DNA from: Phycisphaerae bacterium | GTDB taxonomy: Bacteria > Planctomycetota > Phycisphaerae > Phycisphaerales > UBA1924 | Direction: 5' to 3' | DNA: 55,650 nt | NCBI GenBank assembly: GCA_030426605.1 | Contig: JAUHXM010000006.1 | Location: forward strand, 1-55,650 | In this document: one piece after another, positions 18,642-27,155 of the stretch | Position numbering within the stretch: the stretch's first letter is position 1 | Layout: each line of letters starts with the position of its first letter | Notes under the pieces: generated by a model | What the model was told of the DNA's origin: nothing | The model's input: the letters and a program-made list of their open reading frames with translations, nothing else | Databases searched by the model: none | Translations under genes and position numbers: made by a program

Positions 18642-19922
18642 ATGGCGTCCGTCGTCTTCTACTTCCAGGTCCACCAGCCCCACCGCCTGCGGAAGTACTC
18701 CGTCTTCGATTCCGACCCGTTCTACTTCGAGGACGCGGCGAACAAGCAGATCTGCGAGAAGGTCGCCGACAAGTGCTACCGCCCCACCACGAAGACCATC
18801 CTCGACCTCGTCCGGCGGCACGAGGGCAACTTCCGCGTCTCGTACGCCATCACGGGGACCGTGCTCGATCAGTTCGAGAAATATTGCCCCGATGTGATCG
18901 ACCTGTTTGTGCAGCTGGCAGAAACCGGCTGCTGCGAGTTCGTGGGCGAGACGTACTACCACTCGCTGAGCTTTATCTACTCGCGTGAAGAGTTCCGCGA
19001 GCAGGTGCAGATGCACACGAAGAAGGTGCAGGACCTGTTCGGGCAGACGCCGACGGTGTTCCGCAACACCGAACTCATCTACCACAACGATCTGGCGCGC
19101 GAGCTCGCGTCGATCACGGACGACAAGGGCAACCCGCGGTTCTACGGGACGCTGTGCGAGGGCACAGACCACCTGCTCGGGTACCGCAGCCCCAACTACG
19201 TCTACACGCCGCCGGCAAACGACAACGGCGAGCCCCTGATGGGGCGCGACGGTCGCCCGTTCGGGTTGCTCCTCAAGAACTACCGGCTGAGCGACGACAT
19301 CGCGTTCCGGTTCTCCAACCGCGGGTGGGAAGAGTGGCCGCTCACCACCGAGAAGTTCGCCGACTGGGTGCACCAGATCAACGGGGACGGGTACCTGTGC
19401 AACCTGTTCATGGACTACGAGACCTTCGGCGAGCACCAGTGGGAGGACACGGGGATCTTCCAGTTCCTCGACAAGCTGCCCGCAGCGATCTTCGACCGGG
19501 CGCCGGGCGAGAACCACTTCATCACGCCCTCTGAAGCGTTCCAGCAGTTCGACGCGGTGGGCACGTACGACGTGCCGAACTTCATCTCATGGGCCGACAC
19601 GGAGCGTGACCTCACCGCGTGGCGCGGCAACGCGATGCAGTGGAACGCGCTGGAGGAGACCTTCAAGCTCGAGAAGCAGATCAAGGACCGCGTCGTCGAG
19701 GTGAAGAGCACCACGGACCCCAGGCGGGCCGAGGAAGCCGGGCACCTCCTGAACGACTGGCGGAAGCTCACGACAAGCGATCACTTTTACTACATGTGCA
19801 CGAAGTACTGGGCGGACGGGGACGTGCACAAGTACTTCTCGCCGTACGACTCGCCGTACGAGGGGTACATCAACTTCATGAACGTGCTGGACAACGTCCG
19901 GACGCGGCTCGCGAAGGTGTGA
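18642..19922 (+). CDS. Glycoside hydrolase family 57 (alpha-amylase-like)
   Basis: A 426-residue GH57 enzyme starting at ATG 18642 after GGGAGG (18631-18636). Family landmarks: VHQPHRL (His11-Gln12-Pro13), CEFVGETYYHSL (about 98-109), FRNTELIYHND with the presumed nucleophile Glu144, and FMDYETFGEHQ with the presumed acid Asp258. GH57 enzymes act on alpha-glucans (alpha-amylase, 4-alpha-glucanotransferase or branching enzyme). This length and these motifs fit the cytoplasmic alpha-amylase-like group. No signal peptide is present, so the likely substrate is intracellular glycogen or maltodextrin. Catalytic residue roles are taken from the family, not shown here. No other glycogen gene is adjacent. 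Confidence 0.92.
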   Translation: MASVVFYFQVHQPHRLRKYSVFDSDPFYFEDAANKQICEKVADKCYRPTTKTILDLVRRHEGNFRVSYAITGTVLDQFEKYCPDVIDLFVQLAETGCCEFVGETYYHSLSFIYSREEFREQVQMHTKKVQDLFGQTPTVFRNTELIYHNDLARELASITDDKGNPRFYGTLCEGTDHLLGYRSPNYVYTPPANDNGEPLMGRDGRPFGLLLKNYRLSDDIAFRFSNRGWEEWPLTTEKFADWVHQINGDGYLCNLFMDYETFGEHQWEDTGIFQFLDKLPAAIFDRAPGENHFITPSEAFQQFDAVGTYDVPNFISWADTERDLTAWRGNAMQWNALEETFKLEKQIKDRVVEVKSTTDPRRAEEAGHLLNDWRKLTTSDHFYYMCTKYWADGDVHKYFSPYDSPYEGYINFMNVLDNVRTRLAKV

Positions 19923-19929
19923 TGCGCCC

Positions 19930-21006
19930 GTGCCCGGACCACACGCGCCAGACCCGCCCGCGCTGGATCTGACCGCGAAGCACGCGAGCCCGTGGCTCGG
20001 GTGGGGGCTGATCGCGCTGGGCGCCACCCTGCTCGTCGGCGGGTTCGGGTTGGCGGTCCTCGTCGGGCTGCTCTCACCCGGCTCCGTGAACCCTGGGCTG
20101 GTCGGCAGCACGCTCGTGCCGACGGTCTTCATGATCATCGCGGGCGTGTACATGCTCTCGGGCCCGCGCCGCGTGCTGGTGACGGACGACGGGCTCGTCA
20201 TCGTCAAGGCGGCGGGCACCCGGCGCATCCCGTGGGGCGCCGTCGCGTCCGTGCGGATCGCGAAGGACGAGTCGCTCTCGTCGGGCTGGCACACCAAACC
20301 CAAGAACCCGGCGGGCAAGGGTCGGCTCGACCACCGGGTGCTGGTCATGCGCGACGAGAGCAAGCGCGCGATCGCGAAGCTCCGCTCGACGCGGTTCGCC
20401 GAGTTCGACGCGTTGGCCGACGAGATCGAGCTGCGCTGCGACGTCGCCCGGGGCGCGCCGACGCGCGATGTAGACGACGAGCGCTCCGCCGCGGTGCGCA
20501 AGGCACGGGTGATGGGCGTCGTGGGGATCGCCTGCGGGCTCGCGCTTGTCTATGGCGTCTTCTGGCTCATCACGAGCGAACTCGACGCGCGGAAGATCGA
20601 CAAAGCACTCGAGGAGACGGGCGTCGTCGTGCAGGCCGAACTGACCGACCACCGGATGCACAACGGCATCGCGCCGCGTGTCGAGTACCGGTTCACCGAC
20701 CCCGCGGGCGAAGAGCACGACAACGACGTGATGCTCGACCGCGCCGCGTGGCGCGACCTCGAGAACGCCCGGACCATCCCCGTCGTCTACCTCCCGGCGG
20801 ACCCGTCCGTCCACCGACCGGTGACCGGGTACTCCGAGCCCAACCGGTCGTCGGACAGGATGCTGATTATGATCGGCATCGCGGGCGTGCTGGTGCCCGG
20901 GTTCCTGCTCGTCGCGGGCACGCTTCAAGTGTTCGGGATCGACGGGGTGCATCTGGACAAGAGCGGGCTGCGGTTCTCGCGCGTGGGCGAGACGCCCGAG
21001 GGCTGA
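19930..21006 (+). CDS. Membrane protein with DUF3592-like domain
   Basis: A 358-residue protein starting at GTG 19930, seven bases after the GH57 stop. Two N-terminal helices (about 22-50 and 58-78) are followed by a soluble PH-like segment (LVTDDGLVIVKAAGTRRIPWGAV). A third helix (about 197-216) precedes an extracytoplasmic domain whose VEYRFTDPAGEEHDND and IPVVYLPADPSVHRPV match the DUF3592 pattern. A final helix lies at about 310-335. Function is unknown. The close spacing suggests co-transcription with the GH57 gene. Confidence 0.7.
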   Translation: MPGPHAPDPPALDLTAKHASPWLGWGLIALGATLLVGGFGLAVLVGLLSPGSVNPGLVGSTLVPTVFMIIAGVYMLSGPRRVLVTDDGLVIVKAAGTRRIPWGAVASVRIAKDESLSSGWHTKPKNPAGKGRLDHRVLVMRDESKRAIAKLRSTRFAEFDALADEIELRCDVARGAPTRDVDDERSAAVRKARVMGVVGIACGLALVYGVFWLITSELDARKIDKALEETGVVVQAELTDHRMHNGIAPRVEYRFTDPAGEEHDNDVMLDRAAWRDLENARTIPVVYLPADPSVHRPVTGYSEPNRSSDRMLIMIGIAGVLVPGFLLVAGTLQVFGIDGVHLDKSGLRFSRVGETPEG

Positions 21007-21119
21007 TTCCCGGAGCCTTCTTCTGCACGCTGCGTGAGTCCCCACGGGTTCTTTCGCTCATCATTTGTGGTGCGAGACGCCGCGGGTACGCTGGGCGGGC
21101 ACCGCACAGGAGGGTTGTC

Positions 21120-22592
21120 ATGCGCTTGTTCGCCGCCGTCGCTGCCGTCTGCCTTACCCAGCTTGTCGCGCTCGCCGCCCCTGTCACGTACCAGGGCGTG
21201 CTGCGGGACGCGGGCGTGCCCGCGAGCGGGACGTACGACATGCTCTTCGATCTCTATACCGACGCCACGCCCGGCGGGCCCGACGTCATCGTCGCGACCG
21301 AGTTCGTCGCGAACGTTCCGGTCACACGGGGCGTGTTCACCGTCGAGATCCCGTTCAACCCCCTCGCCTTCAACGGCGAGGACCGGTTCCTCCAGATCGG
21401 GTGCCGACCCGCGGGCGGCGGCGCCTTCACGACGCTGCTGCCGCGACAGCAGCTCGCCGACGCCCCCGAGGCTGTGCACGCGGACGTCGCGGACACGCTG
21501 TCCCTCCCCGCCGAGCTCGTCGGGTTCACGACAGAGCCGACGCAGGGGGTGCTGTACGTCGAGAACACGCTGATCAACTCGGGCTCGGCGATCAAGGCAA
21601 GGAGCACCTGGTCGGCGATCCGTGCCGAGGCGGGCACCCCGACGGATGTCCCCATCGTCGCCGCCGCCCCGATCGGGGTCAGCGCGGTCGGGGAGGCGAC
21701 CGGTGTGTCCGGCGCCTCCGGCTCGGGCGTGGGCGTCGTCGGCGCCGCAGCCTCGGGCACCGGCGGCTCGTTCATGACGACCGGCACGGGCACCGGACTC
21801 CGCGCGTTCAATGCCTCCAACGCACCCGACGGGCTGCCCGCTGAGATCAGGAACAACGCCTTGACGGGCACCGAGCCCGCGCTCAGCGTCGTCACCGCCA
21901 GCACCCGGGCCAACGCCTACGGCGTGCACGCGGTGGTCGAGTCCACGAATCCGGGCAGCTACTCCGCCGCCGTGCGCGCCGAGAACAACGGGACCGGCGG
22001 GCTCGGTATCGGGGTTCACGCGTCCCACGATGGCAACGGGTGGGGCGTGCTCGGTGAATCGACCAGCGGCGTCGGCATCTACGGGGCGTCCACTTCCGGG
22101 ACCGCCGGCTACTTCGGCGGCAATGTGACCGTTACGGGAACCCTCGCCAAGGGCGCGGGCACCTTCAAGATCGACCATCCCCTCGACCCCGCCAACAAGT
22201 ACCTCTCCCACTCGTTCGTCGAATCGCCCGACATGAAGAACATCTACGACGGCGTCATCACCCTCGACGACGCCGGGCGGGCCGAGGTCGGGCTGCCCGA
22301 CTACTTCGAGGCCCTCAACGAAGACTTCCGGTACCAGCTCACCTGCCTCGGCGGGCACGCGCCGGTCTACATCGAGCGGGAGATCAGCGCGAACACGTTC
22401 GTGATCGCCGGCGGCAACCCCGGGATGCGCGTGTCGTGGCAGGTGACCGGGTCACGCAAGGACGCGTTTGCGCGCTCGAACCCGGTCATTGTCGAGCAGG
22501 ACAAGCCGGCGGACGAGCGCGGGATGTACCTGCACCCCGAGGCGCACGGGCAGCCCGCCGAGCTTGGTGTCATGCGACGCCCGTCGAACTGA
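21120..22592 (+). CDS. Large exported repeat-rich protein of unknown function
   Basis: A 490-residue protein; ATG 21120 follows AGGAGG and is the first Met of a clear signal peptide (MRLFAAVAAVCLTQLVALAA). Residues 22-125 form a beta domain opening TYQGVLRDAGVPASGTYDM, a start shared by many exported proteins of Planctomycetota. The middle (about 160-350) is rich in Gly, Ala, Ser and Thr with repeating GVxGxS/GVHA units, like a beta-helical stalk. The end (about 350-470) has KIDHPLDPANKYLSHSFVES and YFEALNEDFRYQLTCLGGHAP. This conserved C-terminal domain is found in many large bacterial surface proteins. Probably a secreted adhesin-like protein; no enzymatic motif is seen. Confidence 0.7.
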   Translation: MRLFAAVAAVCLTQLVALAAPVTYQGVLRDAGVPASGTYDMLFDLYTDATPGGPDVIVATEFVANVPVTRGVFTVEIPFNPLAFNGEDRFLQIGCRPAGGGAFTTLLPRQQLADAPEAVHADVADTLSLPAELVGFTTEPTQGVLYVENTLINSGSAIKARSTWSAIRAEAGTPTDVPIVAAAPIGVSAVGEATGVSGASGSGVGVVGAAASGTGGSFMTTGTGTGLRAFNASNAPDGLPAEIRNNALTGTEPALSVVTASTRANAYGVHAVVESTNPGSYSAAVRAENNGTGGLGIGVHASHDGNGWGVLGESTSGVGIYGASTSGTAGYFGGNVTVTGTLAKGAGTFKIDHPLDPANKYLSHSFVESPDMKNIYDGVITLDDAGRAEVGLPDYFEALNEDFRYQLTCLGGHAPVYIEREISANTFVIAGGNPGMRVSWQVTGSRKDAFARSNPVIVEQDKPADERGMYLHPEAHGQPAELGVMRRPSN

Positions 22593-22629
22593 TCCGCACG
22601 GTCATGCCGTCCGACGACGGGGAGACCGT

Positions 22630-24195
22630 TCACCCCTGCCCGAGCTTGTTGAGCAGCATCTCGCGCACGCTCTTGGCGTCCGCCGACCCGCCCGAGCGTT
22701 TGCGGACATCGCCGATGAGTCGCCCGACGGCCTGGACCTTGCCCGCGCGCACATCGTCGGCGATCTCGGGCATCGCCGCGATCGCCTCGTCGCACCACGT
22801 TTCGAGCTGCCCCTCGTCGCGGACGATGATGACGCCGAGCGTCTCGGCGACCAGGCGGGCATCGCCGCCGGCGTGCTCGCCCGAGGCGAGCGCCTCGAAG
22901 ACCGTGTCCACGCCGTCGGCGCTGATCGCCCCTTCGGCGCGCATCGCGAGCAGCGCGGCGATCTGCGGGGCGTTCACCCCGAGATCCGACGGGAGGACTG
23001 GATCGCCTGTCTCCTGCGCGCGCTCGTTGGCGATCCGCGCCCCGGCCTGCAAGAGCAGGTTCGCCGCCTGCCTGCCCGCATCGTTCGGGTCCATCCCCGT
23101 CGCTGCGGCCGCCTCGACCGACGCGTCGAGCAGGTCGCACACGGGCCGCTCCTCGACGAGCTGCTCGCCTTGCTTCAGCGCGAGCCCGTAGTCCTTGACG
23201 TACCGGCGCAGCCGGCTCATGGGCAGCTCGCACAGCGCGGCCCGCACCCGCTCACGCCACGCGGCGTCCACCACCACCGGCGGCAGGTCCGGATCCGGGA
23301 AGTACCGGTAGTCGTGCGCGTCCTCTTTATCTCGCTGGGCGACGGTCGTCATCCGCTCGTCGTCCCACCCGCGCGTGGACTTGGCGCCGACGCCCATCTC
23401 ACGCCCGTCCTCAAGATACCGCTCGGGCTGCGCACGGAGCTCGTAGTCCACCGCGCCTGCGAGCGCCCGGAACGAGTTCAGGTTCTTGACCTCTACGATC
23501 GGCGTCCGCACCTTCCGCCCGTCGCTCAGGGTCAGCTCGCAGTTGATGTTCGGCTCAAACCGCATGTGCCCGCGCTGCATCACGCCGAGCGTGGCGCCGA
23601 CGAACCGGCATACCCGCCGCAGCTCGCGCGCAAACGCGACACACTGCGCGGCGCTGACGAAGTCCGGCTCGGTCACGATCTCAAGCAAGGGCGTGCCCGC
23701 GCGGTTGAGGTCCACACCTGTGCCGGTGCCGCCGGCGCAGTCGTGCACGAGCTTGCCCGCGTCCTCCTCCAGGTGCGCACGGGTGATGCGGATCGGCGTG
23801 GGATCGGCGTCCAGATCAATCTCGCCCTGCTCGTCGAGTCCCGGCACCTCAACGACGCCCGGGCCGCAGATCGGGTCGGCGTACTGCGAGATCTGGTACG
23901 CCTTGGGCAGGTCGGGGTAGAAGTAGCTCTTGCGGTCCCACACGGCGAGGTCGGCGATGGCGCATCCCAGCGCCATCCCGACGAGCATCGACAGCTCGAC
24001 CGCCCTCCGGTTCAGAACGGGCAGCGAACCGGGCAGGGCGAGCACGAGCTCGTCGGTCATCACGTTCGCGCCGGCGGGCTCCAGGAGCGTGCACGCCGGG
24101 CTGGGCGCGTGCGCAAAGACCTTCGCCCGCGTCGAGAGCTCGACGTGGATCTCCATCCCGATGATCGGGCGCACGTGCTGGACCGTCGGCGGCAT
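22630..24195 (-). CDS. gatB: Aspartyl/glutamyl-tRNA amidotransferase subunit B
   Basis: A 521-residue GatB. It begins MPPTVQHVRPIIGMEIHVEL and shows LALPGSLPVLN, WDRKSYFYPDLPKAYQISQY, VDLNRAGTPLLEIVTEPD and FEPNINC, followed by the GatB/YqeY C-terminal helical domain ending REMLLNKLGQG. With GatA and GatC it converts misacylated Glu-tRNA-Gln or Asp-tRNA-Asn to the amide form. Its presence implies an indirect route for at least one of these tRNAs. The ATG at 24195 is supported by the conserved N-terminus; an upstream in-frame extension is out-of-frame sigma-like gene sequence. gatA and gatC are not in the window. It lies 25 bases downstream of the sigma-like gene on the same strand. Confidence 0.96.
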   Translation of the reverse strand: MPPTVQHVRPIIGMEIHVELSTRAKVFAHAPSPACTLLEPAGANVMTDELVLALPGSLPVLNRRAVELSMLVGMALGCAIADLAVWDRKSYFYPDLPKAYQISQYADPICGPGVVEVPGLDEQGEIDLDADPTPIRITRAHLEEDAGKLVHDCAGGTGTGVDLNRAGTPLLEIVTEPDFVSAAQCVAFARELRRVCRFVGATLGVMQRGHMRFEPNINCELTLSDGRKVRTPIVEVKNLNSFRALAGAVDYELRAQPERYLEDGREMGVGAKSTRGWDDERMTTVAQRDKEDAHDYRYFPDPDLPPVVVDAAWRERVRAALCELPMSRLRRYVKDYGLALKQGEQLVEERPVCDLLDASVEAAAATGMDPNDAGRQAANLLLQAGARIANERAQETGDPVLPSDLGVNAPQIAALLAMRAEGAISADGVDTVFEALASGEHAGGDARLVAETLGVIIVRDEGQLETWCDEAIAAMPEIADDVRAGKVQAVGRLIGDVRKRSGGSADAKSVREMLLNKLGQG

Positions 24196-24220
24196 GGTGC
24201 GATCGTACCGCTCTGGGGCG

Positions 24221-25885
24221 TCACCGGGCCCGGGCGGCGGCGAGCGCCGAGCGGATCGCCGCCCGCTCGAACCGAGCGACGTGCACGACGGATGTCCCCA
24301 TGGCTTCGGCGGTCTCGGCGAGCGTCTTCGGGACTGTCTCGCCGTCGCACGCGAGCCCGTGGCGCAGGCGGAGCACATCCCGCGAGCGGGGCTCCAGGTT
24401 GTCGAGCACAACCCGGACGCGTGGGTCGAGCGTGATCTCGGCCTGCCAAGGGTCGAGGGACGCGGTCCAGTCGCGGAAGGGCTCGTCGGCCGGCAGCACG
24501 CGGGCGGCGCGGGCCGGGTCGTTCTCGGGCGCGCGGCCGTGCGTCCACTCCGCGGCGAGTCGTGAGATCGCCAGCCCGATGGGCGCGGCGATGCTGCCCT
24601 CGCGGGCGGGGTCGAGCCGGTCGATGGCGCGCGACGCCGCGCGCATGGCGCGCCGGAGCAAGGGCGCCAGCTCGCGCGCCGGCACCTGCTCGAGACGCTG
24701 GCCCGCGGCGGCGTCGAGCGTCTCGACGATCAGCGTCAGGTGCGGGCGGATGAGCTCGGCCTTCAGGCTCGACGCCCAGCGCAGGTCCGTCTCGGCGCGG
24801 TCCACGCGCGAGGGCTCGGCGGTCGTCCGGTCGAGCCCGGCGACGACGCGCGCCGCGTTGTGGCGCAGGAAGTGACGGGCGATGAGCCGGGTTCGCTCGG
24901 CGGCGCGGTCGGGCACGCGGCGTGCCCGGGCGTCGGCCACGAAAGCCCCGAGCGCGACCACCCCACCGCCGCCGAGCCCTGTGCGGACCGACGCGGCACC
25001 CAGCAGCACTTCGCGCGCCTCGTCGCGTTCGAACGTCGCGAGCGACGGGCCCGAGAGATCGAGGGAGCGGAGGAAGTCCGCCCGGTGCTCGGTCGCGCCG
25101 CGGCGGACGCTCGCGACGGATCGCCCGCGGTGGTGCGCAACGTCCGCGGGCTCGATGCCGCGCCGGGCGGCGCGGGCGTAGACCGCACGCTCGTGCGCGT
25201 CGGGCGGGCCGCCGGCCTCGAACACGGGGGTCTCAGAGTTTTCGTCGATGCGTCGCAGCGCCTGGCGGACGCCCTCGACGCTCCGACCGCGGCGCTCGGC
25301 GATGCGGCGTGCGACGCGGTTGAGGGACCATCCGAACCGGGCGCGGTACCGGCGTGCTTCGCGTTCGAGCCGTGCGTGCTCGTCGCCGGTGCGCCTCGAA
25401 AACCGCCCCGCGCGCGCCAGCCGGTGTGCGTTGCGGCGCTCGAAGATCTCGACGGCTCGTGCGGAGAACATCACGACCACACGACCGCCCGAGCGCACGC
25501 GCCGGGCGATCAGGCCCTCGCGTCGGTACCGGGCGATGGACTTGCTCGAGATCGACCAGCGCTGGGAGAGCTCTCCGGGCGTGAGCGCGCCGGGGCCGAG
25601 GTCGTCGAGCGTCTGTTCCGCGAGCTCGCTGAGCCCTTCGACGACGGACGAGAGATCCGTCAGGATCGCTCGACCGACGATCACGCCCGGGTTGTCGGTG
25701 TCCATCTCACGCGCGGCGAGGCGGCGAAGCAGCCCGTCTTCGGCGTAGAGCTCGTCGGGGTCGATCTCGCCGGCGAGGGCTTCGGCGCGGTCGATGACCC
25801 CCGGGAGCTCCGCCGCGTCGAGCGACGCGAGGCGGCCGGCGAGATCCGTCAGCGCCTGCGACTTGGTCCGAGCGCGGGCAGGCAT
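24221..25885 (-). CDS. Sigma-70-like regulator with multiple N-terminal helix-turn-helix segments
   Basis: A 554-residue protein of unusual build. The C-terminus (about 486-550) aligns by eye with sigma-70 region 4: LEPRSRDVLRLRHGL, then KTLAETAEAMGTSVVHVARFE as recognition helix-turn-helix. Residues about 377-447 resemble a degenerate region 2: AELIRPHLTLIVETL, then RAIDRLDPAREGSIAAPIGL in place of the usual FDPxxGxxFxTYA segment. The N-terminal half adds a MerR-like unit (LTPGELSQRWSISSKSIARY, 101-120, with a basic wing) and two homeodomain-like units (about 183-212 and 230-262, each with GRSVxxVR). Function as an actual sigma factor is inference; region 2 is too divergent to assume core binding. 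Start ATG 25885 lies one base after the mqnA stop. Confidence 0.7.
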   Translation of the reverse strand: MPARARTKSQALTDLAGRLASLDAAELPGVIDRAEALAGEIDPDELYAEDGLLRRLAAREMDTDNPGVIVGRAILTDLSSVVEGLSELAEQTLDDLGPGALTPGELSQRWSISSKSIARYRREGLIARRVRSGGRVVVMFSARAVEIFERRNAHRLARAGRFSRRTGDEHARLEREARRYRARFGWSLNRVARRIAERRGRSVEGVRQALRRIDENSETPVFEAGGPPDAHERAVYARAARRGIEPADVAHHRGRSVASVRRGATEHRADFLRSLDLSGPSLATFERDEAREVLLGAASVRTGLGGGGVVALGAFVADARARRVPDRAAERTRLIARHFLRHNAARVVAGLDRTTAEPSRVDRAETDLRWASSLKAELIRPHLTLIVETLDAAAGQRLEQVPARELAPLLRRAMRAASRAIDRLDPAREGSIAAPIGLAISRLAAEWTHGRAPENDPARAARVLPADEPFRDWTASLDPWQAEITLDPRVRVVLDNLEPRSRDVLRLRHGLACDGETVPKTLAETAEAMGTSVVHVARFERAAIRSALAAARAR

Positions 25886-25886
25886 C

Positions 25887-26717
25887 TCAAACGGCGTGCT
25901 CCGGCGCGTCGTTCCACGCGATGCTGGACGCGCCCGCCAACCCGAGCGCGTGGGCTCGAGCGAGAAACGCGCTGACGGCGCTGCGTTCGGGCTCGCCCAC
26001 CTCGTAGTGCAGCAGGTCACCGACGTACGAGCGGGCGGTGTCGCCGGGCCAGCCACGGGCGTGGGCTTCGGGGGCGATGATCGTGTCGGCGCGCATCGTG
26101 TTGCGCTTGCGTTGGCGTTCGAGCAGGTCGGCGGCAAGCATCACGCGCTTGTCATCGGCGCGATCGCTTGCGCACGCCCAGAGCGCGTAGACAAAGGGGA
26201 GGCCTGTCATGCGGGCCCAGGCTTCGCCCAGGTCGATCTGGTGCGGGTACTGGTCTGTCGTGAACGCCGCGGTGACGACCTTGTCGCCGATGATGAGAAC
26301 GGACTCGGGGAGGTCGTCGCCGGCGAGGAGCTCGCGGGCGTGGTAGTCCACGATCTCGGGTCGGACGCCGAACTCGTGGTCGAGGATGACGCTGGCGAGC
26401 GCGGTGGAGGTGTGCGAGTCCGTATCCGCGTGGAGCCTGGTGATCGCGGCGGGCTCGACGCGTGAGAGCAGGCGGACGGTCATGGTGCGTCCCCGGCTGC
26501 CGATCATCCCGGCGCGGGCGACGGCGGTGAGGGGGGCGCGGGCGAGGTCGATGACGCTGGCGAGCCCGAGGTCGGCGTCGCCTGAGGCGATGAGCCCGGC
26601 GATCTTGGACGGGACGGCCCGGATCAGGGTGACGCCCTGGGCGGCGTCGAGCCCGGCGATCATCGGGATCGTGTTCAGGTAGCTGACGCAGGCGATACGC
26701 AGGTCGGGCGGTGGCAT
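25887..26717 (-). CDS. mqnA: Chorismate dehydratase (futalosine menaquinone pathway)
   Basis: A 276-residue MqnA/MqnD-fold protein. It opens LRIACVSYLNTIPMIAGL and has the family segments VPSKIAGLIASGDADLGLAS, DSHTSTALASVIL and VLIIGDKVV, plus a helical C-terminus with RSYVGDLLHYEVG. Of the two paralogues, the Ser-Tyr-Leu-Asn start and the DSHTSTAL segment favour MqnA, which dehydrates chorismate to 3-enolpyruvylbenzoate as the first step of futalosine-type menaquinone synthesis. ATG 26717 is preferred over an earlier Met at 26765 because AGGAG precedes it by nine bases. The menaquinone route fits an organism with complex I. No other mqn gene is in the window. Confidence 0.88.
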   Translation of the reverse strand: MPPPDLRIACVSYLNTIPMIAGLDAAQGVTLIRAVPSKIAGLIASGDADLGLASVIDLARAPLTAVARAGMIGSRGRTMTVRLLSRVEPAAITRLHADTDSHTSTALASVILDHEFGVRPEIVDYHARELLAGDDLPESVLIIGDKVVTAAFTTDQYPHQIDLGEAWARMTGLPFVYALWACASDRADDKRVMLAADLLERQRKRNTMRADTIIAPEAHARGWPGDTARSYVGDLLHYEVGEPERSAVSAFLARAHALGLAGASSIAWNDAPEHAV

Positions 26718-26880
26718 GCGGCGGTGCTCCTGAAATGTGGGCCGGAAACGCGCAAGAAGTGGCACTCCGGCAAATCGGGGGTAGTTTGAGGATAGTCCGG
26801 GCGTGCGGAGGCGCGCCTGGGCTGCAGACGGGAGCCTTGACCACGCCCGGCGGGCGATAAGGGGTGCCCGGCTGGTAATT

Positions 26881-27040
26881 TGGGTAGAGTAGAGATCAAA
26901 GGCATCGAACGCCGACGTAACCGAGAACGACTCTCGCCGAGACGATCATTCAGGGCCCCGCCGAGAGGCGCCCAGCCCTGAGAACGGTTCACCTACCCAC
27001 CCGGCGTCGGGCTGCCCTACAGCCCGGCGTCGATTTTTTT
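26881..27040 (+). ncRNA. Candidate structured non-coding RNA or leader RNA
   Basis: By-eye folding gives a multibranch structure. The closing stem TGGGTAG (26881-26887) pairs with CTACCCA (26993-26999). Inside are GGC(26901)/GCC(26911), CGAGA(26922-26926)/TCTCG(26932-26936), and a longer arm CAGGGC(26951-26956)/GCCCTG(26975-26980). That arm carries CGCC-GAGA-GGCG with a GNRA-type tetraloop. A terminator-like hairpin with seven Ts follows directly. No gene on this strand ends upstream, so the hairpin must terminate a separate short transcript or act as attenuator for the gene at 27156. I could not match it to 6S, SRP, tmRNA, RNase P RNA or a known riboswitch by motif. Confidence 0.45.
27006..27040 (+). 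terminator. Rho-independent terminator-like hairpin with T-run
   Basis: GTCGGGCTG (27006-27014), loop CCCTA, CAGCCCGGC (27020-27028): a nine-base-pair stem with one T-G pair, followed five bases later by TTTTTTT (27034-27040). It reads on the plus strand, where no protein gene ends upstream, which is the reason for proposing an RNA gene or attenuator here. Confidence 0.65.
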
Positions 27041-27155
27041 AAACACGTTCGGATCGTCTGAGCGGTCGCACGCGGGTGCGGGCGTCCGATGGGGCCGAGT
27101 GTATCCTGCTGACAGCGTGAAGCCGAGCCCATTCCCCCAAAAGAAGGGGAGTCAT

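Larger units (their letters stand above)
26718..27155. other. 438-bp intergenic region between divergent mqnA and acyltransferase genes
   Basis: No open frame here has coding character. The part nearest mqnA (26718-26880) should hold its promoter, but I see no convincing -35/-10 pair. Bases 26881-27040 contain the structured RNA candidate and terminator-like hairpin listed separately. Bases 27041-27155 form the leader of the acyltransferase gene, with AAGGGGAG at 27144-27151. Confidence 0.6.

Noticed and set aside
26851-26985. GGGGTGC followed later by CTGAGA, reminiscent of a thiamine pyrophosphate riboswitch
   Set aside because: Order, spacing and partner strands do not match the TPP aptamer, and no thiamine gene is adjacent.
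26983-26999. GGTTCA-type string suggesting a tRNA T-loop
   Set aside because: No acceptor stem, anticodon arm or CCA-compatible end could be paired around it.
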